Of a DNA stretch of 64,000 nt, positions 27,321 to 37,010 are shown in pieces. Below the pieces are notes generated by a model. The model saw only the letters and a list, made by a program, of their open reading frames with translations, was not told the origin of the DNA and ran no database searches. Every line of letters begins with the position of its first letter. Positions within the stretch are counted from its first letter, which is position 1. A program made the position numbers and the translations under genes. Source of the stretch: JAOPZW01 sp963707695 (GTDB lineage Bacteria; Actinomycetota; Thermoleophilia; Solirubrobacterales; Solirubrobacteraceae); contig CAVPQY010000006.1 in the NCBI GenBank assembly GCA_963707695.1, positions 248,001 through 312,000 on the forward strand, in the 5' to 3' direction.

Positions 27321-28688
27321 TGGCCCACGCCTGGGACGCCGCGCAGGTCGCGCGGGCGGCCGGCGGCCGGCTGCTGCACCCGGCGCTGGGGGACGGCCCC
27401 GGGCGGCCCGGGGCCGGCCCGTGTCGTCATCGACTCGCGCGAGGCCGGCCCCGGGGACCTCTTCGTCGGCCTGCGCGGCGAGCACGCCGACGGCGCGCGC
27501 TTCGCGCTCGGTGCGCTGGAGGCGGGCGCCTGGGGCGTCCTGGTGGACGACGAGCACGCCGAGGCCCTCGTCCGCGGGCCCGACGCGGAGCCGGGCGGCG
27601 CGGTCGTCGCCGCGGCCGACCCGCTCGCCGCGCTCGCGGCGCTCGCGCGGGCCTGGCGCCGCCACCTGGGCTGCCCCGTGGTCGGCATCACGGGCTCGAC
27701 CGGCAAGACGTCGACGAAGGACGTCCTGGCGGCGATGCTCGCCCTCGACCGCTGCGTCGTGGCGACCCCGCGCAACTGGAACACCGAGATCGGGCTGCCG
27801 CTGACCGTCCTGTCCGCGCCGGAGGGCACGGAGGCGCTCGTCCTCGAGATGGCGATGCGCGGCGCGGGGCAGATCGCCGAGCTCGCGCGGATCGCCGAGC
27901 CCGACGTCGGGCTCGTCACGAACGTCGGCCCCGTCCACCTCGAGCAGCTCGGCACGATCGACGCCATCGCCGACGAGAAGACGGCGCTCCTGCGCGGGCT
28001 GCGGAGCGGGGGCACCGCCGTCGTCCCCGCCGACGACGACCTCGTCCGGTCCCGCGTGCCCATGGGCGTGCGCACGGTGACCTTCGGGCCCGGCGGAGAC
28101 GTCGACGCGCTCCCGGACGACCTCGAGCTCGAGTTCACGAGCGCCCACATGCGCCGCAACGCCCTCGCCGCGCTGGCCGCCGCCCGGGCCGCGGGGGCGC
28201 AGCCGCGCGGCCGCGTGGCCGTCGCGCTCAGCGAGCGCCGCGGCCAGCGCGAGGTGCTCGCCGACGGGCTCGTCGTCGTGGACGACTGCTACAACGCCAA
28301 CCCGATGTCGATGCGCGCCGCCCTCGACGACCTCGCGGCGTCGGCGCCGGGCCGTCGGGTCGCCGTCCTCGGGGACATGCTCGAGCTCGGCGCCGACGAG
28401 CAGGCCTTCCACGAGCAGGTCGGTGCCCACGCCGCCATCGCCGGCGTCGACCTCCTGCTCGCCGTCGGCCCCCGGTCGCATGCGACGGCCGAGGCCTTCC
28501 GCGCCGCGGCGCCCGCCGGCACGGAGGTCCACCACGTGCCCGACGCCGCGGCGGCCGCCGCCGCCGCGCCCGTGCTCGTCGCCCCCGGCGACACCGTGCT
28601 GGTCAAGGCCTCGCGCGGGGTCGCGCTCGAGGCCGTCGCCGCCGCGCTGCGGGCCTCCCGACCCGTCCCGCCCGCGCGCGATGGGTGA
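27320..28688 (+). CDS. murF: UDP-MurNAc-tripeptide:D-Ala-D-Ala ligase, one frameshift as read
   Basis: ATG 27320 starts MAHAWDAAQVARAAGGRLLH. Near 27415-27421 one extra base (in GGGGCCGGCCCGTGTC) shifts the frame; dropping it gives ARVVIDSREAGPGDLFVGLR and joins the main body from 27430. The repaired span is 456 codons. The body has GITGSTGKTSTKDVLAAML (ATP loop), MAMRGAGQIAELA, TNVGPVHLEQLGT and DDCYNANPMSMRAAL. The enzyme completes the UDP-MurNAc-pentapeptide. It is essential, so sequence error is more likely than loss. mraY follows after 9 bp. Confidence 0.88.
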
Positions 28689-28697
28689 TCGCGCCTG

Positions 28698-29666
28698 ATG
28701 GGCGAGGTGCTCATCGCCGGGACGGCGTCGCTGCTCATCTGCGTCTTCCTCTCCCCGAACTTCATCGCCTTCCTGCGCACCCGCGAGTTCGGGCAGTTCA
28801 TCCGCGAGGAGGGGCCGGAGGGGCACCACGAGAAGGCCGGGACGCCGACGATGGGCGGCATCATCATCCTGCTGGCGCTGTCGATCCCGTTCCTGATCCT
28901 CAGCGGCTACGACTGGCGGGCGGTCGGCGTCTTCGGGGTCGCGATCGCCTGCGCGCTGCTGGGCTTCGCCGACGACTACACGAAGATCGTCAAGCGCCGC
29001 TCGCTCGGCCTGCGGGCGCGGACGAAGCTCGGCGTGACCATCGCGATCTCGCTCGCGCTGTGGTGGGTGGCGACGGAGAAGGCCGGCGTGCCGGACACGC
29101 TGCGCCTGCGCACGATCGACGCGACGATCGACCTCGGCATCCTCTACCCGGTGCTGATCTACCTCGTGGTGGCCGGCACGACGAGCGCGGTGAACCTCAC
29201 CGACGGGCTCGACGGGCTGGCCGCGGGCTGCGTGGCGATCGTCGGGCTGGCCTACATCGGCATCACGTTCATCACCTCCGGCGAGACCGACCTGGCCCTC
29301 TTCGCGGGCTGCCTGGTCGGCGCGTGCGTCGGGTTCCTGTGGTTCAACGCGTTCCCGGCCACGATCTTCATGGGCGACACCGGGTCGCTCGGGCTGGGGG
29401 GCGCGCTGGCGGGGCTCGCGGTGATGACGAAGACCGAGGAGCTCCTGATCGTCCTGGGCGGGATCTTCGTCGTCGAGGCGGTGAGCGTCCTGCTGCAGGT
29501 CTTCAGCTTCCAGGCCTTCCGCAAGCGCGTGTTCCTCATGGCGCCGGTGCACCACCACTTCGAGATCCTCGGCTGGTCGGAGACGAAGATCATCCTGCGC
29601 TTCTGGATCGTCGCCGCGGTGTGCGCGGCGATCGGCTTCACGGTGTACCAGCAGTCCGTCACGTGA
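28698..29666 (+). CDS. mraY: Phospho-MurNAc-pentapeptide translocase MraY
   Basis: A 322-residue polytopic membrane enzyme that moves phospho-MurNAc-pentapeptide to undecaprenyl phosphate, making lipid I. Conserved loops are GPEGHHEKAGTPTMGGIII, GFADDYTKIVKRRSLGLRAR (catalytic Asp pair), AVNLTDGLDGLAAG, FLWFNAFPATIFMGDTGSLGLG and MAPVHHHFEILGWSE. About ten membrane helices are evident. ATG 28698 lies 9 bp after murF and the stop overlaps the murD GTG by 4 bp. Confidence 0.95.
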   Translation: MGEVLIAGTASLLICVFLSPNFIAFLRTREFGQFIREEGPEGHHEKAGTPTMGGIIILLALSIPFLILSGYDWRAVGVFGVAIACALLGFADDYTKIVKRRSLGLRARTKLGVTIAISLALWWVATEKAGVPDTLRLRTIDATIDLGILYPVLIYLVVAGTTSAVNLTDGLDGLAAGCVAIVGLAYIGITFITSGETDLALFAGCLVGACVGFLWFNAFPATIFMGDTGSLGLGGALAGLAVMTKTEELLIVLGGIFVVEAVSVLLQVFSFQAFRKRVFLMAPVHHHFEILGWSETKIILRFWIVAAVCAAIGFTVYQQSVT

Positions 29667-31015
29667 ACCCGGCCCGCCCGGCCGGCGCGACGACGCGGCC
29701 GGCGCTGCCGCCCGGCCCCTGGCTCGTCGTCGGCCTCGCGCGGTCCGGCGTGGCCGCCGCCCGCGCGCTGCGCGCCGGCGGCGAGGAGGTCGTCGGGGTC
29801 GACGCCGCCCCCGTCGGCGGCGCCGCCGCCGCCGAGCTGGAGGCCCTCGGCGTCGCCGTCCATGCGCCCGCCGACGGGCTCGGCCACCTCCGCGGCGTGC
29901 GCGCCCTGTGCAAGAGCCCGGGGGTGCCGCGCGAGGCCCCCGTCGTCGCTGCCGCGCTGGCCCGCGGCCTCCCGGTCCTGGGCGAGCTCGAGGTCGGCTG
30001 GCGCCTGCTGCCGAACGAGGTCGTCGCGGTGACCGGGACGAACGGCAAGACCACGACGACCGAGCTCCTCGGCCACGTGCACCGCGTGGCCGGGCTCCCG
30101 GTGGCGGTGGCCGGCAACGTCGGGACGGCGCTGACCTCGCTGGCCGGCGCGCTGGAGCCGGCGGCGACCGTCGTGCTGGAGGCGTCGTCGTTCCAGCTCG
30201 AGGACACCGACGCCTTCGCGCCGGAGTGCGCGGTGCTCCTGAACCTCGCGCCGGACCACCTCGACCGCCACGGCAGCTTCGAGGCCTACGCGCGGGCGAA
30301 GCTGCGCGTCTTCGCCCACCAGGGCAACGACGACGTGGCCGTCGCCCCCGACGACCTCGGCGTGGAGGACCTCGGCGGCTGCGCCCGGCGCGTGTGCTTC
30401 GGCACCGGGCCCGAGGCGGAGCTCGGCGACCGGGGCGGGGCCCTGTGGTGGGACCGCGAGCTGCTCGTCCGCCACGAGGAGCTCGCGCTGCGCGGCGCCC
30501 ACAACCGGCGCAACGCGATGGCCGCGGCGGCGGCCGCGCTGGCCCGCGGGATCCCGGCGGACGCGGTGCGCGAGGCCCTGCGCACGTTCCCCGGCGTCGA
30601 GCACCGCCTCGAGGAGGTCGCGGTGCTCGACGGGGTCACGTACGTCAACGACTCCAAGGCCACGAACGTCGCGTCGACCGTCGTGGCGCTGGCGAGCTTC
30701 GACCGTCCGGTGCGGCTGATCGCGGGCGGCCTGGCCAAGGGCCAGGACTTCGGCCCGCTCGCCGGCCCGGTGCGCGAGCACTGCGCGTCGGTGCACCTCG
30801 TCGGCCGCGACGCGGGCCTGCTGCGCGACGCGCTGGCCCCGACCGGCGTGGCGCTCGACGACGCCGGCGACCTCGGCCGGGCCGTGGCGGACGCGACCGC
30901 GGCCGCGCGCCCCGGCGACGTCGTGCTGCTCTCGCCGGCGTGCGCGAGCTTCGACCAGTTCGCCGACTTCGAGGCCCGCGGGCGGCGCTTCAAGGCCCTC
31001 GTCACGGGCGGGTAG
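29663..31015 (+). CDS. murD: UDP-MurNAc-L-alanine:D-glutamate ligase
   Basis: A 450-residue Mur ligase adding D-Glu. It shows the N-terminal nucleotide fold (VVGLARSGVAAARALRAGG), KSPGVP, the ATP loop VTGTNGKTTTTELLG, LEASSFQLEDTD, LNLAPDHLDRH and YVNDSKATNVAST near the end. GTG 29663 overlaps mraY (GTGA) and gives the usual short N-terminus. The length is normal. ftsW follows after 34 bp with its own ribosome site. Confidence 0.95.
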   Translation: MNPARPAGATTRPALPPGPWLVVGLARSGVAAARALRAGGEEVVGVDAAPVGGAAAAELEALGVAVHAPADGLGHLRGVRALCKSPGVPREAPVVAAALARGLPVLGELEVGWRLLPNEVVAVTGTNGKTTTTELLGHVHRVAGLPVAVAGNVGTALTSLAGALEPAATVVLEASSFQLEDTDAFAPECAVLLNLAPDHLDRHGSFEAYARAKLRVFAHQGNDDVAVAPDDLGVEDLGGCARRVCFGTGPEAELGDRGGALWWDRELLVRHEELALRGAHNRRNAMAAAAAALARGIPADAVREALRTFPGVEHRLEEVAVLDGVTYVNDSKATNVASTVVALASFDRPVRLIAGGLAKGQDFGPLAGPVREHCASVHLVGRDAGLLRDALAPTGVALDDAGDLGRAVADATAAARPGDVVLLSPACASFDQFADFEARGRRFKALVTGG

Positions 31016-31049
31016 GAGAACGGCCGCGGGCGGCGAAGGGAGGCGGGAC

Positions 31050-32369
31050 ATGCGCGCCCCCGCCGCCCGGCGCCCCAAGGCCAAGAGCCGCCCGAAGGGC
31101 AAGCACCGCCCCAAGGCGGCGCAGCCGCTCGAGTACAACATCCTGCTGACCGCGACCCTGTGCCTGCTGGCCTTCGGGGCGGTCATGGTCTACAGCGCCT
31201 CGAGCGCCCGGACGCTCCTGCAGGGCCAGGGCGACGGGACCGCGTTCCTCGTGAAGTACGTGACGTACGGGGCGGTCGGCGTGGTCGCGATGCACGTCAT
31301 CGCCCGCCAGGGGCTCGAGGGGGCGTTGAAGGTCACCGGGCCGCTGCTGGCCGCCTCCTTCGCCTGCCTGGTCCTCGTCAAGGTCCCCGGCTTCGGCGTG
31401 TCCGTCAACGGCGCGCGGCGCTGGCTGGGGGCCGGGCCGCTGCAGTTCCAGCCCTCGGAGATCGCCAAGCTCGCCCTCGTCCTGTACGGGACGAAGCTCC
31501 TGGCCCAGAAGCCGGGCCGCCTGCGCCACCCGCGGCAGGTGATGCCGCTGCTGCTCGTCGCGGGCGTGACCATCCTGCTCGTGGCCTCCCAGCCGGACCT
31601 CGGCACCGCGCTGGTGCTGGCCTTCACCACCGCCGCCCTGCTCGTGGCGGCCGGGCTGCCGCTGCGCCACCTGGCCGCGGGGGCGGGCATCGCGGCCGGA
31701 CTGATCGTGCTCTACGCCCTCAGCGCGCCCTACCGGCGCGACCGGCTCATGACCTTCGTCGACCCCTGGGCGCACGCCGGCAACGAGGGCTTCCAGGCGG
31801 TGCAGGGCCAGATCGCACTGGGCTCGGGCGGGGTCTTCGGCCGCGGGCTGGGGCAGTCGGTCCAGAAGATCTTCTACCTCCCCGAGGCCCACACGGACTT
31901 CATCCTCGCCATCGTGGGGGAGGAGCTCGGGGTGGCCGGCGTCTGCGGCCTGATCTTCCTCTACGGCCTGTTCGCCTACGCCGGGCTGCGCGTGGCCAAG
32001 CGGGCCAAGGGCGCCTACGCCTCGCTCCTGGCCGCCGGGATCACCTCGCTCGTCCTCTCCCAGGCCTGCCTGAACCTCTTCGCGATCCTCGGCCTGGCCC
32101 CGCTGACCGGCGTGCCGCTGCCCTTCATCTCCTACGGCTCGACGAACCTCGTCGTGCTGCTGGCCGGGATGGGCCTGCTGCTGAACGTCGCGCGCGGAGG
32201 GACCGTCCACCTGCGGGAGGTCTCGTCCCCACCCACCCGTGGGCGGGACGGGCTCAGGCGGGATCGGGCACCATCCGGCGCCGATGGCCGAGACCTACCT
32301 CATCGCGGCGGGCGGGACGGCGGGGCACGTCGTCCCGGCGCTGGCCGTCGCCGACGAGCTGCGGGCTGA
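31050..32369 (+). CDS. ftsW: Septal peptidoglycan glycosyltransferase FtsW (SEDS)
   Basis: A 439-residue SEDS membrane protein that polymerises lipid II with FtsI. A Lys/Arg-rich N-terminus precedes ten helices. Family features are VMVYSASSA, RRWLGAGPLQFQPSEIAKLALVLY, SQPDLGTALVLA, GGVFGRGLGQSVQKIFYLPEAHTDFILAIVGEELG (catalytic Asp in HTDFI) and PFISYGSTNLV. GGGAGG lies upstream of ATG 31050. The last 28 codons overlap murG by 86 bp and read as an Arg/Gly-rich tail, unusually long; no nearer stop exists in any single-base-shifted frame after the conserved region. Confidence 0.93.
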   Translation: MRAPAARRPKAKSRPKGKHRPKAAQPLEYNILLTATLCLLAFGAVMVYSASSARTLLQGQGDGTAFLVKYVTYGAVGVVAMHVIARQGLEGALKVTGPLLAASFACLVLVKVPGFGVSVNGARRWLGAGPLQFQPSEIAKLALVLYGTKLLAQKPGRLRHPRQVMPLLLVAGVTILLVASQPDLGTALVLAFTTAALLVAAGLPLRHLAAGAGIAAGLIVLYALSAPYRRDRLMTFVDPWAHAGNEGFQAVQGQIALGSGGVFGRGLGQSVQKIFYLPEAHTDFILAIVGEELGVAGVCGLIFLYGLFAYAGLRVAKRAKGAYASLLAAGITSLVLSQACLNLFAILGLAPLTGVPLPFISYGSTNLVVLLAGMGLLLNVARGGTVHLREVSSPPTRGRDGLRRDRAPSGADGRDLPHRGGRDGGARRPGAGRRRRAAG

Positions 32370-33358
32370 CGGCGCCCGCGTCGTCTTCGCCGGCGGCGAG
32401 CGCGCCGAGGCGGAGCTCGTCCCGGCCGCCGGCTACGAGCTGCGACCCCTCCGGGTGGAGGGGCTCAGCCGCACGAACCCCGTCAAGGCGGCGCGCGCCG
32501 TCGCGCGGGCGGCCGGCGCGGTCGGCACCGCGCGCGGGATCCTCCGCGACGTCCGCCCGGGGGCGGTGCTGGGCGGCGGGGGGTACGTGGCCGGGCCGGT
32601 CGGCGCGGCCGCCGTCGCGGCCCGGGTGCCGCTCGTCCTGACCGAGGCCGACAGCCACCTCGGCCTCGCCAACCGCCTGCTGGCGCCCTTCGCGCGGCGC
32701 GTCTGCCTGGCCTTCCCGCTCGAGGGGCGCGCCGGCCCGCGCTACCGGGTCACCGGCCGCCCGGTGCCGCCGCCGGAGACCGACCGCGCCGGCGCGCGCC
32801 GCGCCTTCGGCGTCGGCGAGGACGACCGCCTCGTGCTCGTCTTCGGCGGCTCGCTGGGGGCGCGGTCGATCAACGAGGCGGCCGTCGACGGGCTCGCCGG
32901 AGCGCCCCTTCCGCGTCCTGCACGCCAGCGGCACCCGCGACCTGGCCGCGCTGCGGGCGCGGCTGGGCGAGCCGCCGCCCGGCGGCTACGACCTGCGCGG
33001 GTACGTCCTGCCCTTCGGGCCGGCGCTCGCCGCGGCCGATCTCGTCGTCGCCCGCTCCGGGGGCTCGATCTTCGAGGTCGCCGCCCACGGCCGCCCGGCG
33101 ATCCTCGTCCCCTACCCGCACGCCGCCGCCGACCACCAGGCCGACAACGCCCGCTGGATGGCGGACGGCGCCGCCGCCGTCGTGGTGCCCGACGCCGAGC
33201 TCGACGCCGGCCGGCTGCGGACCGAGGTCGACGCGCTGCTCGGGGACCCCGCGCGCCTGGCGGCGATGGCGTCGGCCTCGGCGGCGCTCGCCCGTCCCCG
33301 CGCGGCCCGCGAGGTCGCAGACGAGCTGCGCGCGGCGGCCGCCGCGGTGCGGGGCTGA
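32284..33358 (+). CDS. murG: Lipid II-forming GlcNAc transferase MurG, one frameshift as read
   Basis: ATG 32284 starts MAETYLIAAGGTAGHVVPAL, the N-terminal lipid I-binding loop of MurG. The first domain ends GGSLGARSINEAAVDGLA. One extra base near 32899 (CTCGCCGGAGCG) breaks the frame; removal gives ERPFRVLHASGTRDLAALR, then AAADLVVARSGGSIFEVAAH (UDP-GlcNAc site), PYPHAAADHQADNARWM and a stop at 33358. The repaired span is 358 codons. The enzyme transfers GlcNAc to lipid I at the membrane. Being essential, it is probably intact in the cell. Confidence 0.88.
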
Positions 33359-33370
33359 GCCGCCGCGCCG

Positions 33371-33472
33371 CTACGCGACGAGCGCGAGCACGACCGCGAC
33401 GATGATCGCGGCGAGCACGCAGAGCGCGGTCGGCAGCGCCCGCATGGAGGTCGTCGAGGTGCGCACGACCAT
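33371..33472 (-). CDS. Candidate 33-residue single-helix membrane peptide
   Basis: A short reverse-strand ORF in the murG-murC gap: ATG 33472, stop TAG at 33371. It begins MVVRTSTTSMRALP and continues as one hydrophobic helix (ALCVLAAIIVAVVLALVA). The pattern of a short basic N-terminus plus a helix reaching the C-terminus is that of small membrane proteins. No ribosome site or promoter is clear, and the orientation opposes the cluster. It may be chance. Confidence 0.35.
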   Translation of the reverse strand: MVVRTSTTSMRALPTALCVLAAIIVAVVLALVA

Positions 33473-33507
33473 CCTCAACGTGGCGAGGGACCGGAGGTTG
33501 CGGTCCT

Positions 33508-34863
33508 GTGCCAAGGTGCGCGGCCGTGAGCGACGAGCGACCCTGGAGCGGCCGGCGCCTGCACGTCGTCGGGGTCGGCGGGGCGGGCATGAGCGGCCTG
33601 GCCGTGGTGGCCCGGGCCCTCGGCGCCGAGGTGACGGGCTCGGACCGCAGCGGCACGGGCGCCGCGCTCGACCGCGTGCGGGCGGCGGGCGTGACCGTCG
33701 CCGTCGGCCACGACGCGGCCAACGTGCCGGCCGGGGACGACGTCGAGCTCGTCGTGTCCACCGCCATCCCGGCCGACAACGCCGAGCGGGCCGCCGGCCG
33801 CGCCCGCGGCCTGCGCGAGCTGCACCGCTCCGAGCTGCTGGCCGAGGTCACCCGGCGCAAGCGCCTCATCGCCGTGGCCGGGACGCACGGCAAGACGACG
33901 ACGACCTCGATGCTCGCCCACGCGCTGCTCGCCGGCGGCCACGACCCGGCCTACCTGATCGGCGGCGAGCTGCGGACGACGGGCACCAACGCGGCGTGGG
34001 GCGAGGGTGAGTGGGTCGTCGTCGAGGCCGACGAGTCCGACGGGTCCTTCCTGCGCCTGGCGCCGGAGATCGCCGTCGTGACGAACGTCGAGCTCGACCA
34101 CCACACGACGTGGGCCTCGCGCGCGGACCTGGACGAGGCCTTCCGCGCCTTCCTGGCCGCCGCCGGGACGCAGGTCGTCTGGGACCGCCCCGAGGTCCGT
34201 GCGCTGGCGGGTCCCGGCGCGCGGACGTTCGCCGTCCCGGACGCCGACCTGCGTCCCGACGGCGCCCGCTTCGCGCTGGCCGACGGGACGGAGGTCCGCC
34301 TGGCCGTCCCGGGCGCCCACAACGCGCTGAACGCCGCCGCGGCGCTCGAGGCGCTGCGGGCCGCGGGGGTCGACGTGGCCGCGGCCGCCGCGTCGCTGGC
34401 GAGCTTCCGGGGCGCGGGCCGGCGGTTCGAGGTCCTGGGGCGCACCACCGAGGGGGCGATCGTGGTGGACGACTACGCGCACCACCCGACGGAGGTGGCG
34501 GCGACGATCGCGGCCGCGCGCACGCTGCGCCCGCGGCGCGTGGTCGCGGTCTTCCAGCCCCACCTCTTCTCGCGTACGCGCCTGCTCGCGCGCGAGTTCG
34601 GCGTCGCGCTCGCCACGGCCGACGTCGCCGCGGTGGTCGACGTCTACCCGGCCCGCGAGCGCGCGGAGGACTTCCCGGGCACGAGCGGGCTGACGCTGGC
34701 CGAGGCGACGGCCGACGCCGCCGACGGGCGTCCCGTGCTCTGGCTGCCGGCGTTCGACGACGCCGAGCGGGCCCTCCGCGGCCTGCTCGGCGACGGGGAC
34801 CTCCTGCTCGTCATGGGGGCGGGGGACGTCGACGTCCTCGGCCGCCGGCTCGCCGGCGCCTAG
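33508..34863 (+). CDS. murC: UDP-N-acetylmuramate:L-alanine ligase
   Basis: A Mur ligase adding the first L-Ala. It shows HVVGVGGAGMSGLAVVARAL (N-terminal fold), VAGTHGKTTTTSMLAHALL (ATP loop with MurC-type THGKT), VVEADESDGSF, TNVELDHH and DDYAHHPTEVAATIAAAR. GGAGG at 33493-33497 supports GTG 33508 (451 residues); GTG 33526 is also possible. murB, which often follows or is fused, is absent; ftsQ follows after 58 bp. Confidence 0.95.
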   Translation: MPRCAAVSDERPWSGRRLHVVGVGGAGMSGLAVVARALGAEVTGSDRSGTGAALDRVRAAGVTVAVGHDAANVPAGDDVELVVSTAIPADNAERAAGRARGLRELHRSELLAEVTRRKRLIAVAGTHGKTTTTSMLAHALLAGGHDPAYLIGGELRTTGTNAAWGEGEWVVVEADESDGSFLRLAPEIAVVTNVELDHHTTWASRADLDEAFRAFLAAAGTQVVWDRPEVRALAGPGARTFAVPDADLRPDGARFALADGTEVRLAVPGAHNALNAAAALEALRAAGVDVAAAAASLASFRGAGRRFEVLGRTTEGAIVVDDYAHHPTEVAATIAAARTLRPRRVVAVFQPHLFSRTRLLAREFGVALATADVAAVVDVYPARERAEDFPGTSGLTLAEATADAADGRPVLWLPAFDDAERALRGLLGDGDLLLVMGAGDVDVLGRRLAGA

Positions 34864-34921
34864 ACCCTCGCGGCCGGGCCGTCGGGCAGGATCGGGCCCG
34901 GCGCCGTCGAACGCGGTCGTC

Positions 34922-35701
34922 ATGCCGCCCTCGCTCGCCCTCCCCCGGCGGACGCTCGCCGCGCCGCGCCTGCGCCCTCCACGCCTGCGCGTCGTCCTCG
35001 TCGCGCTCGCCGTCGCCGCCCTGCTCGGTGGGGGCTGGCTCTGGCTGCGCCAGTCGTCCCTCGTCGCCGTCCGCCAGGTCACCGTCACGGGGGCGAGCGG
35101 GCCGCAGGGCGCCCGGATCGCCGGCGCGCTGGAGGCGGCCGCCCGCGACATGACGACCCTCGACGTCCGCACCGCGGAGCTCCGGCGGGCGGTCGAGCCG
35201 TTCCCGGTCGTCGCCGGGGTCAGCGCCGACGCCTCGCCGCCGCACCGGCTGCGGATCGTCGTCCACGAGCGTCTCCCCGTCGCCGTCCTCGTGGTCGCGG
35301 GCGCGCGCGTCGGCGTCGCCGCCGACGGCACCATCCTGCGCGGCACCCCGGTCGACCGGGTCCCCACGGTGGCCCTGGGCCGGCCCACCGCCGGCCCGCA
35401 TCTCGACGACCGCGCCCGCCGCGCCGTCGCGCTCCTCGCCGCGGCGCCGCCGCGCCTCCGTGCCCGCGTGGCCCGGCTCGAGCTCGGCTCGAAGGGCTGG
35501 ATCGCACCCCTGCGCGACGGCCCGCTGCTCGTCTTCGGCGACGCGACGCGGGGCGCGGCGAAGTGGGCCGCCGCGGTGGCCGTGCTCGGCGACCGGCGCT
35601 CGGCCGGCGCCACCTACGTCGACCTGCGCCTCCCCGAGCGCCCGGCGGCCGGCGGCGTGCTCTCGCCCTCCGCCACAGCCTCACCCTCGACCTCAGGATG
35701 A
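34922..35701 (+). CDS. ftsQ: Divisome protein FtsQ/DivIB
   Basis: A 259-residue bitopic protein: basic N-terminus, one helix (VVLVALAVAALLGGGWLWL, residues about 24-43), then the POTRA domain starting VAVRQVTVTGASG (about 48-117) and the beta domain (LPVAVLVVAGARVGVAADGTI). FtsQ binds FtsL/FtsB and FtsI outside the membrane. ATG 34922 fits the expected short cytosolic tail. The C-terminus ends in a Ser/Thr/Pro stretch. It is separated from ftsZ by 182 bp holding a promoter. Confidence 0.88.
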   Translation: MPPSLALPRRTLAAPRLRPPRLRVVLVALAVAALLGGGWLWLRQSSLVAVRQVTVTGASGPQGARIAGALEAAARDMTTLDVRTAELRRAVEPFPVVAGVSADASPPHRLRIVVHERLPVAVLVVAGARVGVAADGTILRGTPVDRVPTVALGRPTAGPHLDDRARRAVALLAAAPPRLRARVARLELGSKGWIAPLRDGPLLVFGDATRGAAKWAAAVAVLGDRRSAGATYVDLRLPERPAAGGVLSPSATASPSTSG

Positions 35702-35781
35702 GGGTGCTTCGAAGAGGTACGCTGACCCCCTGATCGAGGGTTCGCCCTCCTGCACGATCCCTTGCTGGGCTACGCTGGTCG

Positions 35782-35811
35782 TTGACACGGCTCCGATGCC
35801 GTGCTTACCGT
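35782..35811 (+). promoter_or_regulatory. ftsZ promoter TTGACA-18-TACCGT
   Basis: TTGACA (35782-35787) and TACCGT (35806-35811) with an 18-bp spacer lie 72 bp before the ftsZ ATG. The near-consensus -35 stands out in this GC-rich sequence. The same gap (35702-35883) contains two further TACGCT hexamers (about 35719 and 35771), so ftsZ may have several promoters. Confidence 0.6.
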
Positions 35812-35883
35812 GCCTTTGCCCTTGGCACGGCGTCGTGCGCCCAAAAGCCTCGACGTCACCTCGAGACTCGGACGGAAGAACCC

Positions 35884-36972
35884 ATGGAGAGCAGCGGCAG
35901 CTACCTCGCCGTCATCAAGGTCGTCGGCGTCGGCGGCGGCGGGACCAACGCGGTCAACCGCATGGTCGACGCCGGCCTGCGCGGCGTGGAGTTCGTCGCC
36001 GCGAACACCGACGCCCAGGCGCTGCAGATGTGCGACGCCGACATCAAGCTGAACATCGGCCATGAGCTGACGAAGGGCCTGGGGGCCGGGGCCAACCCGG
36101 AGACCGGGTTCGGTGCGGCGGCCGAGTCGCGCGACGAGATCAAGGAGGCGCTCAAGGGCGCGGACATGGTCTTCGTCACCGCGGGCGAGGGCGGCGGCAC
36201 CGGCACCGGCGCCGCGCCGGTCATCGCCGAGATCGCGAAGAACGAGATCGGGGCGCTGACCGTCGGCGTCGTCACGAAGCCCTTCGAGTTCGAGGGCACC
36301 CAGCGCATGCGGCAGGCCGACGACGGCATCCAGCGCCTGCGCGAGGTCGTCGACACGCTCATCGTCATCCCGAACGAGAAGCTCCTGACCATCGTCGAGC
36401 GCCGGACGACGATGCTCGAGGCCTTCCGCGCCGCCGACGACGTCCTCCGCCAGGGCGTCCAGGGCATCACCGACCTCATCACGACGCCCGGCGTCATCAA
36501 CCTCGACTTCGCCGACGTGCGGACGATCATGGCCGACGCCGGGTCGGCGCTCATGGGCGTCGCGACGTCCGGGGGCGAGAACCGCGCCGCCGAGGCGGCG
36601 AAGGCCGCGATCTCGAGCCCGCTGCTGGAGGAGAACGTCGAGGGCGCCACCGGCATCCTGCTGAACATCACCGGCGGCCGCGACATCGGGCTCTTCGAGA
36701 TCAACGAGGCGGCCGAGATCGTCCAGGGCGCAGCCGACGCCAACGCGAACATCATCTTCGGCTCGGTCATCGACGACGCCATGGGCGAGGAGGTCCGCGT
36801 GACCGTCATCGCCACCGGCTTCGACCACGGCCGGGCGCGGCCGCGCCAGGCGCGCGAGGAGACCCGCGACCGCGCCAGCCGCCGCGACCGGAGCCCGCGG
36901 GTGGGGGAGCGCGAGCGCTCCTCGCTGGAGATCTCGGACGACGAGATCGACATCCCGCCGTTCCTGCGCTAG
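35884..36972 (+). CDS. ftsZ: Cell division GTPase FtsZ
   Basis: A 362-residue tubulin homologue forming the division ring. It has VVGVGGGGTNAVNRM (N-terminal), the tubulin signature GEGGGTGTGAAPVIAE (residues about 99-114), NEKLL, DFADVRTIM and the C-terminal GTPase-activating region. A charged linker (RQAREETRDRASRRDRSPR) leads to the conserved tail peptide DDEIDIPPFLR, which docks partners such as SepF. ATG 35884 follows GGAAGAA. ftsA is absent, as usual in actinobacteria. Confidence 0.97.
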   Translation: MESSGSYLAVIKVVGVGGGGTNAVNRMVDAGLRGVEFVAANTDAQALQMCDADIKLNIGHELTKGLGAGANPETGFGAAAESRDEIKEALKGADMVFVTAGEGGGTGTGAAPVIAEIAKNEIGALTVGVVTKPFEFEGTQRMRQADDGIQRLREVVDTLIVIPNEKLLTIVERRTTMLEAFRAADDVLRQGVQGITDLITTPGVINLDFADVRTIMADAGSALMGVATSGGENRAAEAAKAAISSPLLEENVEGATGILLNITGGRDIGLFEINEAAEIVQGAADANANIIFGSVIDDAMGEEVRVTVIATGFDHGRARPRQAREETRDRASRRDRSPRVGERERSSLEISDDEIDIPPFLR

Positions 36973-37010
36973 CGCCGGACGGTCAGCCGCAGCCCAGACG
37001 TACGGCCAGC

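Noticed and set aside
27320..28688. Programmed +1 frameshifting in murF, murG and hisC
   Set aside because: The sites share no slippery motif or downstream signal and fall at different places in unrelated genes; sequence error is simpler.
32230..32369. Frameshift at the end of ftsW to remove its overlap with murG
   Set aside because: No nearer stop exists in the shifted frames after the conserved region, so the overlap is left as read.
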